From: Candidatus Rifleibacteriota bacterium
GTDB lineage: Bacteria > Muiribacteriota > Ozemobacteria > Ozemobacterales > Ozemobacteraceae
Assembly (NCBI GenBank): GCA_028691595.1
Contig: JAQUZA010000262.1
Coordinates: 1-5,248 of the forward strand
DNA: 5,248 nt
Direction: 5' to 3'
Below are positions 1-5,248 of this stretch, in pieces (within the stretch, counting starts at the first letter, position 1; the number at the start of each line of letters is the position of its first letter). The translations under genes and the position numbers were made by a program. Below the pieces are notes generated by a model. That model saw only the letters and a program-made list of their open reading frames with translations, did no database searches and had not been told where the DNA came from.

Positions 1-522
1 TGCGATCTGACCTACCGTTTTGGCTTCGACCTTTCTGGCAAGCATCGCCAGACCTGGCCGCTGGTCGAGAATGGCAAACTGCAGAACCTCATGTACGACA
101 GCTCTACCGCTGCAAAATACGGTCGACCTCTGACCGGCCACAACCTGGGCTCTCTCAGTCTTGTAATGAAGCCAGGTTCAGCCGGTGAACTGCTCGAAGC
201 CGTTAAGGGTATGGGCCGGGTGCTCTATATTCCCGCGCTGCATTATCTCAATATTCCCAATGCCAGCAAAGGCATTTTTACCGGCAGTTCACGCTTCAAT
301 GCCGTTCTTGTCGAAGATGGCAAGATCGTCAGCCCGATCTTTTCTTCGCGCATCACCGACTCATTTCAGAACGTCTTCGGAAACATTCGCCTGATCGCCA
401 GAGAAGCCGAGTCTGTGAATCTTTCGAATACCTACGGGCGCAGAGCACCCGTCGCAATGTCGGTGCCGGTTTATGTGGTATGCGAAAAGGTGAAGATTAC
501 CGACTGCGCTGATTCATTCTGA
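1..522 (+). CDS. TldD/PmbA (TldE)-family protein, C-terminal part (5' end outside window)
   Basis: The reading frame is open from the first base and ends at TGA 520-522, giving 173 visible residues; the start lies to the left of the window. The sequence matches the C-terminal domain of the TldD/PmbA family. An ENGKL turn (residues 23-27) leads into LMYDSSTAAKYG and TGHN (45-48), then YIPALHYLN, then GIFTGSSRFNAVLVEDGKIV (91-110). This corresponds to the family pattern in which a tG..R.g..liE-G-iv stretch is followed by a P and a segment like RITDSFQNVFGNI. TldD and PmbA/TldE form a heteromeric cytoplasmic metalloprotease that trims modified peptides such as microcins and acts in CcdA turnover. 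The HExxH zinc motif that separates the catalytic TldD subunit from the non-catalytic partner would lie upstream, so the subunit cannot be assigned with certainty. The C-terminal pattern looks more like the TldE or TldD-related type. No partner subunit is visible downstream; it could lie to the left. Confidence 0.85.
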   Translation, partial: CDLTYRFGFDLSGKHRQTWPLVENGKLQNLMYDSSTAAKYGRPLTGHNLGSLSLVMKPGSAGELLEAVKGMGRVLYIPALHYLNIPNASKGIFTGSSRFNAVLVEDGKIVSPIFSSRITDSFQNVFGNIRLIAREAESVNLSNTYGRRAPVAMSVPVYVVCEKVKITDCADSF

Positions 523-550
523 AACATGACCTTCTAAGCTTGTCATTAAC

Positions 551-579
551 GGCCCTTCGCGCCTCTGGTGCGAAGGGCC
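551..579 (+). terminator. Perfect 10-bp hairpin after the TldD/PmbA-family gene, possible terminator
   Basis: GGCCCTTCGC (551-560) pairs perfectly with GCGAAGGGCC (570-579) around a 9-nt loop, starting 28 nt after the TGA. The stem is GC-rich and should be stable. A proper U-tract is missing: the hairpin is followed by AACTTTACAG. It may therefore be an inefficient intrinsic terminator, a 3'-end stabilising structure or a pause site. It separates the first gene from the MATE gene on the same strand. On the minus strand it is followed by GTTAATGAC, which is also not a good U-tract. Confidence 0.5.
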
Positions 580-659
580 AACTTTACAGCCACACCACCC
601 GAGATCGGCAACCATAGTTTTGAGCACCTGCCCGAACGCCACAGGATTCACAAAAACCA

Positions 660-2006
660 ATGCAACAGATTGACAGCACCATCTACCGAAGGGTTCTCGA
701 TATTTCGCTTCCGGCTATCGGCGGCTTTCTTGGCTTGATTCTTTTCGACATCATCGACATCTACTGGATCGAAAAGCTTGGCACCAACGCCGTTGCCGGG
801 GTGGTTTCGGCCGGGTTTATCGTTTGGTCGCTTTATTCGATCATGCAGCTCACGGGTGCCGGTTGTTCATCTCTTGTTTCGCAGTTTCACGGGGCTGGTC
901 GCCGCCGCCGTGCCTGGGAAGCCGTTGTCCAGTCTTCATGGCTCAGCCTGCTGCTCGCCCTGTTTATCTGTCTTCTGTTCATGCCCTTCATTGCCAAACC
1001 ATTTGCCTGGATGGGCCTTGAACCTGAGACAGCTGCCCTGGCGGTCGAGTATTTCACCATTATTCTGCTCGGGTTTCCTTTGATTTTTCTCGATATGCTG
1101 GCTGGCAATGTTTTTAATGCCTTCGGCGACAACCGCATCAGCAACGTGATTATGCTCATCTGTCTTGGGGCTAACATGATTCTTGACCCGGTAATGATGT
1201 TTGGCTGGTGGGGTTTTCCGGCCATGGGCGCGGCCGGTGCTGCATGGGCAACGGTTATCAGCCACGTTCTTTCGCTCGTCATGCGTGCCAGAGTGTTGCG
1301 AACCCGCCAGTATATTCCGCCATTAGTGGGCTTTTTGCGCTTCAGAACTTTTTATTACCGCAGTATTGTAAGAATCGGCCTGCCTAATGCCGCAACCTCA
1401 TGGGTCTGGTCAATAGTTTACCCGTTTTTGACCAGGCTTATCACACCCTTTGGCATGGTGCCTCTTTCTGCTGTCGGGGTCTGTCACCGACTTGAGAGTT
1501 TTCCGTATTTCACTGCCACAGCCCTTGGCATCGCCATGACCTCGCTAACAGGCTACTCGATCGGTAAGCGCGAAAATAACCGTATCGACGAGATTCTTGC
1601 CGCCGGGCTGCGGGTGGCAACCGTGGTTTTAATTCCATTTCTCGTGTTGTTTCTCGCTTTTCCCCATCATCTGGTCGGTCTTCTCAGTGATGATCCTCTT
1701 CTTATCGCGCATGGAGCAGACTATTTGTTTATTATCGGTCTGCTCGAGGTTTTTATGGCCTGGGAAATGGTTCTGGGCGGTGTTTTTACCGGCCTGGGCA
1801 TAACCTACCCGACACTTTTCATTACCATTCCATTTACGGTTGGCAGAATTCCAGCCGCCTGGTTTCTGGCTTATTATCTTGAAATGGGCGTTACCGGCAT
1901 CTGGTGGGCGATCAGTCTTTCTTCGCTGGCCAAGGGTGTCGGTTTGCTGCTGCTCTACCGCTATTTGCGCCGCCGCACCGAAAACTTTTCCAGACTCAAA
2001 AATTAA
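660..2006 (+). CDS. MATE-family efflux transporter (NorM/DinF-like)
   Basis: This complete 448-residue inner-membrane protein has the usual MATE length (about 440-460) and about 12 predicted membrane segments: roughly 15-37, 44-68, 88-112, 125-148, 158-181, 189-212, 235-260, 264-300, 314-342, 351-379, 381-405 and 411-435. Family hallmarks are visible. Asp33 lies in TM1 (FDIIDIYWIEKLG). A QFHGAG loop with four arginines (81-84) follows TM2. N-AFGDNRISN sits before TM5, and NMILDPVMMFG with Asp176 is followed by GAAGAAWATVIS. Asp33 and Asp176 match the conserved acidic residues implicated in cation coupling. MATE proteins export cationic drugs or metabolites in exchange for Na+ or H+; the substrate here cannot be told. 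The ATG at 660 is the first start codon after an in-frame TGA at 621-623. The only Shine-Dalgarno-like sequence is AGGA at 643-646, 13 nt away, so initiation may be weak. The gene ends convergently, 19 bp from the CNNM/CorC gene. No frameshift or truncation is seen. Confidence 0.95.
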   Translation: MQQIDSTIYRRVLDISLPAIGGFLGLILFDIIDIYWIEKLGTNAVAGVVSAGFIVWSLYSIMQLTGAGCSSLVSQFHGAGRRRRAWEAVVQSSWLSLLLALFICLLFMPFIAKPFAWMGLEPETAALAVEYFTIILLGFPLIFLDMLAGNVFNAFGDNRISNVIMLICLGANMILDPVMMFGWWGFPAMGAAGAAWATVISHVLSLVMRARVLRTRQYIPPLVGFLRFRTFYYRSIVRIGLPNAATSWVWSIVYPFLTRLITPFGMVPLSAVGVCHRLESFPYFTATALGIAMTSLTGYSIGKRENNRIDEILAAGLRVATVVLIPFLVLFLAFPHHLVGLLSDDPLLIAHGADYLFIIGLLEVFMAWEMVLGGVFTGLGITYPTLFITIPFTVGRIPAAWFLAYYLEMGVTGIWWAISLSSLAKGVGLLLLYRYLRRRTENFSRLKN

Positions 2007-2025
2007 CCCGCCGGCCGGTCGTGCC

Positions 2026-3294
2026 TCATTCTTTCTTTTTAATCAGCACTTTTTCGGCGCGATGCCCGTCCATTTCTCTGATTTTGAAGCTGAAACCGTT
2101 CCAGATGATTTTTTCTTTTGGTTTCGGAAAGTCGCCCTTCAGCCATGTCAGAAAGCCGTTCAGGGTATTAACCTGCCTTCTGACCTCCTCGGGAAACTCG
2201 ACATGCAGGCTGGCACTCAGATCCTGCAGTGAAATGGTTCCGGCCACTTCAATTTCGCCATTTTCGTGATTTTTGACTGACTGGGGTTCTTCAATGTCAT
2301 ATTCGTCATCGATCAGGCCGAACAGGCGTTCAACAATGTCTTCCATGGTGATGATGCCGGCGGTTGACCCATATTCATCAACAACGACGACCATGTGGGT
2401 TCGCTTCGAGCGCATGCGTTCAAGCAGTTCACCAATCGCCACATTTTCCGGAATATAAAGGGGTTTGAGCATCAGGCGTGCCAGGGAAAATTCGCTGCGC
2501 TTGAGTGGGTCGAGCTTGAAGAGTTCTTTAAAGTTGAAAACCCCGATAACCTGGTCGATATCGTCTTTGTAGACCGGCACTCGCGAATACATGTCAGACC
2601 TGAAGACTTCGATGAGATCGTCGAGATTCATATCGATTGGAACCCCTTTAACCTGGTTGCGCGGCACCATGACTTCACAGGCGAGCAGATCGTTGAAGCG
2701 GCTCGACTTCGACATCAGTTTGCGTTCGTAAGAATCGATGTGACCGGCCTTCTCGCTGATTTTGGCCATCAGCAGGATTTCCTGAATGGTTGGGGCATCT
2801 TCGTCACCTTTAAAAGGCAAAATTTTCAGCATCAGGCGGCTTAGTTTTTCCATCAGCCAGGTAACCGGTTGAAGAAGCTTTACGATCGCCAGAAGAGGGT
2901 AGGCGACCAGAAAGGTCCAGCCTTTCGAAAAGGTTACGCCGAGGTGCTTGGGCAGAATTTCGCCGAAAACCAGCAGAAAGGTGATAGTCACCATCGATGC
3001 CACCAGGGGGGCAACCTGAGGGCTCAGTATTTTGGTTTCTACAAACATCTGGTCGAAAAATACGCCGGCATAAACTGCCAGAACCGTGTTTACGATGTTG
3101 TTGCCCACGAGAATGGCGGCAATTACCGAGCGCTTGTCTCTGATAAGGTCGAGCACGACCTTCTGCCGCCGGTTGCTGCGGCCCTGAACCGATGAGAGGC
3201 TGATTTCGTTCACAGAGGTGATCGCTGTCTCGGTGCCTGAAAAGATCGCCGAAACCAGAAGAAGAATCATAAAGAACAAAGCGGTATAGAGCAT
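2026..3294 (-). CDS. CNNM (DUF21)/CBS-pair/CorC_HlyC protein, putative divalent-cation transporter
   Basis: This complete 422-residue protein has the standard architecture. The N-terminal CNNM transmembrane domain (about 1-185) has hydrophobic segments near 3-25, 57-80, 94-120 and 126-148. It carries the conserved SGTETAI (19-25), GNNIVNT (64-70) and FGEILPK (110-116) motifs that line the cation site in characterised CorC/CNNM proteins. A tandem CBS pair (about 205-330) follows, with VMVPRNQV, SRVPVY and the diagnostic VDEYGSTAGIITMEDIVE. The linker DDEYDIEEP leads into a C-terminal CorC_HlyC domain (about 345-420, with LNGFLTWL near 378-385). Family members act in Mg2+/Na+ exchange, cobalt/magnesium resistance or cation homeostasis, with ATP binding at the CBS pair; the exact ion here is unknown. 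The start is fixed: an in-frame TAA lies six codons upstream of the ATG, and GGGG (plus-strand 3301-3304) six nt upstream is a weak ribosome-binding site. It may have its own promoter, because a terminator stands between it and the isocitrate dehydrogenase gene. Older annotations call such proteins hemolysin-like; no hemolytic function should be inferred. Confidence 0.95.
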   Translation of the reverse strand: MLYTALFFMILLLVSAIFSGTETAITSVNEISLSSVQGRSNRRQKVVLDLIRDKRSVIAAILVGNNIVNTVLAVYAGVFFDQMFVETKILSPQVAPLVASMVTITFLLVFGEILPKHLGVTFSKGWTFLVAYPLLAIVKLLQPVTWLMEKLSRLMLKILPFKGDEDAPTIQEILLMAKISEKAGHIDSYERKLMSKSSRFNDLLACEVMVPRNQVKGVPIDMNLDDLIEVFRSDMYSRVPVYKDDIDQVIGVFNFKELFKLDPLKRSEFSLARLMLKPLYIPENVAIGELLERMRSKRTHMVVVVDEYGSTAGIITMEDIVERLFGLIDDEYDIEEPQSVKNHENGEIEVAGTISLQDLSASLHVEFPEEVRRQVNTLNGFLTWLKGDFPKPKEKIIWNGFSFKIREMDGHRAEKVLIKKKE

Positions 3295-3369
3295 TATAAA
3301 CCCCGTAATTTAGCGACCGGGCGCTGCTTTTCAGACCCGGCGGTAATTTTGCTGTCGAATTCACAGCTT

Positions 3370-3399
3370 ACCATAAACTTACCCTCAGGTGAATTACAA
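3370..3399 (-). promoter_or_regulatory. Weak candidate sigma-70 promoter for the CNNM/CorC gene
   Basis: On the minus strand, TTGTAA (plus-strand 3394-3399) resembles a -35 box. TATGGT (plus-strand 3370-3375), 18 nt further, resembles a -10 box (4 of 6 matches to TATAAT). Transcription would start around 3360-3365, giving a leader of about 65-70 nt before the ATG at 3294. Both boxes are imperfect and such pairs arise by chance in AT-rich intergenic DNA. The position just upstream of a gene that needs its own promoter is the main support. Confidence 0.25.
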
Positions 3400-3432
3400 C
3401 CTCACAGCCGCAGGGCAAACGCCTTAAATTCA

Positions 3433-3500
3433 TGGATTCCGGGTCCAGGCCCGTAACGACGGAAAAGAAAATTGTCTTTCCCGCGCAAGGGCTTGTCGAT
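3433..3500. repeat. Degenerate palindromic intergenic repeat-like segment
   Basis: The left part (3433-3462) begins TGGATTCCGGGTCCAGGCCC and ends GACGG. It contains the small hairpin CGGG (3440-3443) / CCCG (3450-3453). It closely resembles the widespread bacterial intergenic palindromes of the form TGGATTCCGGG..CCCGGAATGACGG. The right part (about 3472-3500, GTCTTTCCCGCGCAAGGGC) resembles the opposite end, GTCATTCCCGCG. The two parts are therefore a decayed inverted pair separated by an A-rich spacer. Assignment to a repeat family is from recalled resemblance only; other copies in the genome cannot be seen from here. Confidence 0.35.
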
Positions 3501-3579
3501 TTATTCTCCAATGAAAATTGATTTAAGGATTATTAAATAACGATCTCCGGTTCGACGGCGCAGCTATCAGCCGGTAAGG

Positions 3580-3620
3580 AAAAACCCCGGCCGGGGCATT
3601 TGCTCGCCCTGACCGGGGTT
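3580..3620 (-). terminator. Intrinsic terminator of the isocitrate dehydrogenase gene
   Basis: On the minus strand, 22 nt after the stop codon, AACCCCGG (plus-strand 3620-3613) pairs with CCGGGGTT (plus-strand 3590-3583). An inner GGGC/GCCC stem (plus-strand 3609-3606 with 3597-3594) shortens the 22-nt loop. The 3' arm runs directly into a T tract (TTTTT at plus-strand 3584-3580, its first two bases paired), followed by CCTT. A GC-rich stem with a terminal U run in the right position and orientation is the classic Rho-independent form. It implies that the downstream CNNM/CorC gene is not simply co-transcribed. Confidence 0.8.
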
Positions 3621-3641
3621 GTGAAGTCTCGATGCCTGGAA

Positions 3642-5248
3642 TCAGGCTCCGGTGGTGGCGTAACGCCCTTCGGCCGGTGCGGCCAGGAAATCTGCGAGAA
3701 TCTTGTTAAAAGTCTGGCTGGGGCGCATTGCCTGCGTTACTTTGCTGGCTTCGGGTTTGTAGTAGCCGCCGATATCAAGGGGTTTGTTGCGTCTGCTGTT
3801 GATTTCGGCCAGAATGGTATCGTGGTTTTCGCCAAGTCTGGCGGCCAGAGTGGCAAAGCGCTCTTTGAGCTGCTTGTCATCGTTTTGGGCGGCCATGGCT
3901 TCTGCCCAGTAACGGGCCAGAAAGATATGAGTGCCACGGTTGTCAATGCCGCTGGTTGCGTCGCGTGACGGGGTGATATTGTTTTCGAGCACTTTGCCGA
4001 TCGCGTCGTTCAGGGCTTTGGCCAGAACCCCGGCTTTGGGGTTGTTGTTGCGGCGACCGAAATCTTCGAGAGAAACGCCGAGGGCCAGAAATTCTCCCAG
4101 GGAATCCCAGCGGAGGTGCCCTTCTTCAACGAACTGCTGCACGTGTTTGGGGGCTGAGCCGCCGGCACCGGTTTCATAGAGGCCGCCACCGTTGAGCAAC
4201 GGCACAATAGACAGCATCTTGGCGCTGGTACCCAGTTCAAGAATCGGGAACAGGTCAGTCAGGTAATCGCGCAGCACGTTGCCGGTGACAGAAATGGTAT
4301 CTTTGCCTTCTTTCATGCGCTGCATGCTGGCGACAATCGCCTTGCTCGGCGGCATGATCTGAATGTCGAGGCCAGTAGTGTCGTGTTCGGGCAGATACTT
4401 GCGAACTTTGGCAATCAGGCTGCGGTCGTGGGCACGTTCATCGGTAAGCCAGAAGTAGGCCGGGGTGCCGGTTATGCGGGCTCTCGAAACGGCCAGCTTT
4501 ACCCAGTCGCGAATCGGAAGATCTTTTGTCTGGCACATTCTCCAGATGTCACCGTTGTCGACATGGTGCTCGAAGAGAACCTTGCCGTCGGTATTGATAA
4601 CGCGCACCAGACCATCACCATAAATTTCAAAGGTCTTGTCGTGAGAGCCGTATTCTTCGGCTTTCTGGGCCATCAGGCCGATGTTTGAAATGCTGCCCAT
4701 GGTGCGTGGGTCGAAGGCCCCGTTTTCTTTGCAGAAATCGATGGTGGCCTGATAAATGCGAGCATAGGCGCGATCAGGAATAACGGCCTTCATGTCGTAC
4801 ATTTTGCCATCGGCCCCGTACATTTTGCCGCCGGCTCTGATGGCTGCCGGCATTGAGGCGTCGATGATCACATCACTTGGAACATGCAGGTTGGTGATGC
4901 CCTTATCGGAGTTCACATAAGCAAGCTGGGGCTGGTTTTTGATTGTTTCTTCAATATCGTGCTGAATGGCGGCCTGTTTTTCGGCCGGCAGCGTTTTTAT
5001 CTTTTCGAAAAGTTCGCCCAGGCCGTTGTTGGGGTTGAAACCGATCTGTTTGAGGGTGGCAGCATGTTTTTCGAAAACATCTTTGAAGAAGACGCTGACT
5101 ACGTGCCCGAACATGATCGGGTCAGAAATTTTCATCATGGTTGCTTTGAGGTGCAGCGAAAAAAGCACGCCTTTCGCTTTTGCATCGGCGATCTGCACGG
5201 CGATGAATTTGCGCAGGGGTTTAACCTTCATGGTGGCGGCATCGATGA
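3642..5248 (-). CDS. icd: Monomeric NADP-dependent isocitrate dehydrogenase, C-terminal part (5' end outside window)
   Basis: This cytoplasmic TCA-cycle enzyme oxidatively decarboxylates isocitrate to 2-oxoglutarate, making NADPH. The frame is open to the right edge (visible codons before the 5231 ATG read I-D-A-A-T), so that methionine is internal. About 534 of an estimated 755 residues are seen. The sequence is typical of the large monomeric family, not the 420-residue dimeric one: KATMMKISDPIMFGH, LHVPSDVIIDASMPA, GSISNIGLMAQKAEEYGSHD, TGNVLRDYLTD, GAGGSAPKHVQQF, LRWDSLGEFLALGVSLED and a MRPS near the C-terminus. With residue 1 at the internal Met, recalled A. vinelandii active-site positions fall at a constant offset of 226: Lys29 (K255), Asp120 and Asp124 (D346, D350), Tyr194 (Y420), Arg321 and Asp322 (R547, D548), and the NADP-site residues His363, Arg374 and Arg423 (H589, R600, R649). 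All are present, so the visible part looks catalytically intact. About a dozen residues (ending GRYATTGA) extend beyond the usual C-terminus. A good terminator follows the stop. Confidence 0.96.
   Translation of the reverse strand, partial: IDAATMKVKPLRKFIAVQIADAKAKGVLFSLHLKATMMKISDPIMFGHVVSVFFKDVFEKHAATLKQIGFNPNNGLGELFEKIKTLPAEKQAAIQHDIEETIKNQPQLAYVNSDKGITNLHVPSDVIIDASMPAAIRAGGKMYGADGKMYDMKAVIPDRAYARIYQATIDFCKENGAFDPRTMGSISNIGLMAQKAEEYGSHDKTFEIYGDGLVRVINTDGKVLFEHHVDNGDIWRMCQTKDLPIRDWVKLAVSRARITGTPAYFWLTDERAHDRSLIAKVRKYLPEHDTTGLDIQIMPPSKAIVASMQRMKEGKDTISVTGNVLRDYLTDLFPILELGTSAKMLSIVPLLNGGGLYETGAGGSAPKHVQQFVEEGHLRWDSLGEFLALGVSLEDFGRRNNNPKAGVLAKALNDAIGKVLENNITPSRDATSGIDNRGTHIFLARYWAEAMAAQNDDKQLKERFATLAARLGENHDTILAEINSRRNKPLDIGGYYKPEASKVTQAMRPSQTFNKILADFLAAPAEGRYATTGA

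Larger units (their letters stand above)
3295..3641. other. 347-bp intergenic region without a gene
   Basis: This lies between the end of the isocitrate dehydrogenase gene and the start of the CNNM/CorC gene, both on the minus strand. Reading leftwards along the minus strand, it holds an intrinsic terminator (3580-3620), an AT-rich tract (about 3497-3540), a degenerate palindromic segment (3433-3500) and a weak candidate promoter (3370-3399). A minus-strand reading frame beginning at 3364 overlaps most of the CNNM N-terminal coding region in another frame and shows no protein-like character. I see no tRNA, riboswitch consensus or credible small gene. A magnesium-sensing leader upstream of the cation-transporter gene is conceivable, but I could not recognise a known class (M-box, ykkC). 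Confidence 0.6.

Noticed and set aside
583..618. TTTACA and CATAGT as a promoter for the MATE gene
   Set aside because: The spacing is 24 nt, too long for a sigma-70 promoter, and no better -10 box lies at 16-18 nt.
887..1282. Minus-strand reading frames opposite the MATE gene
   Set aside because: They are antisense to a clear 12-helix transporter, have Arg/Pro-rich composition with no motif, and look like codon-bias shadows.
2007..2040. Bidirectional terminator between the MATE and CNNM/CorC genes
   Set aside because: CCGGCCGG is a palindrome with no loop, and the alternative 3-bp stems are too weak. The T tract is explained by lysine codons of the CNNM gene.
2810..3364. Minus-strand 184-codon reading frame overlapping the CNNM/CorC N-terminus in another frame
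   Set aside because: It lies almost wholly within the strongly supported CNNM coding region. Its product is rich in Arg, Ser and Gly and low in complexity, with no recognisable domain; it is a frame shadow.
3547..3575. GGTTCGAC with flanking CCGG repeats, reminiscent of a tRNA T-arm
   Set aside because: No acceptor, D or anticodon arms can be folded around it, so it is a chance match.
5229..5231. ATG as the start of isocitrate dehydrogenase
   Set aside because: The frame continues upstream to the window edge, the residues before it fit the family, and the family is about 740 residues long. The true start is therefore about 220 codons beyond the window.

Overview
The window looks like ordinary chromosomal DNA of a bacterium of moderate GC content. 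It carries four housekeeping or membrane-transport genes, and two of them run off the window edges. The mix of a TldD/PmbA-type protein, a MATE exporter, a CNNM/CorC-type protein with CBS domains and a monomeric NADP-dependent isocitrate dehydrogenase is common in Gram-negative bacteria. It does not fix a phylum, and I do not name an organism.

Layout. Positions 1-522 (+) hold the C-terminal 173 residues of a TldD/PmbA (TldE)-family protein. A perfect 10-bp hairpin follows at 551-579. Positions 660-2006 (+) encode a complete 448-residue MATE-family multidrug/cation antiporter. Convergent to it, with only 19 bp between the stop codons, is a complete 422-residue CNNM (DUF21)-CBS-CorC_HlyC protein at 2026-3294 (-). 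A 347-bp gene-free stretch (3295-3641) contains a possible promoter for that gene, a degenerate palindromic repeat-like segment, an AT-rich tract and a good intrinsic terminator. Positions 3642-5248 (-) encode the C-terminal 534 or so residues of monomeric isocitrate dehydrogenase. Its N-terminal part, estimated at about 220 residues, lies beyond the right edge. The methionine at 5229-5231 is internal and is not the true start.

Functional links. The two right-hand genes share the minus strand, but a strong terminator separates them, so they are probably separate transcription units. The two left-hand genes share the plus strand and are separated by a hairpin. I see no shared pathway among the four proteins: peptide or modified-peptide processing, drug/cation export, divalent-cation transport or homeostasis, and the TCA cycle.

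I found no mobile element, CRISPR array, tRNA, rRNA, toxin-antitoxin pair or defence gene, and no convincing undescribed system. The most notable non-coding signals are the degraded palindromic segment near 3433-3500 and the terminator after the isocitrate dehydrogenase gene.
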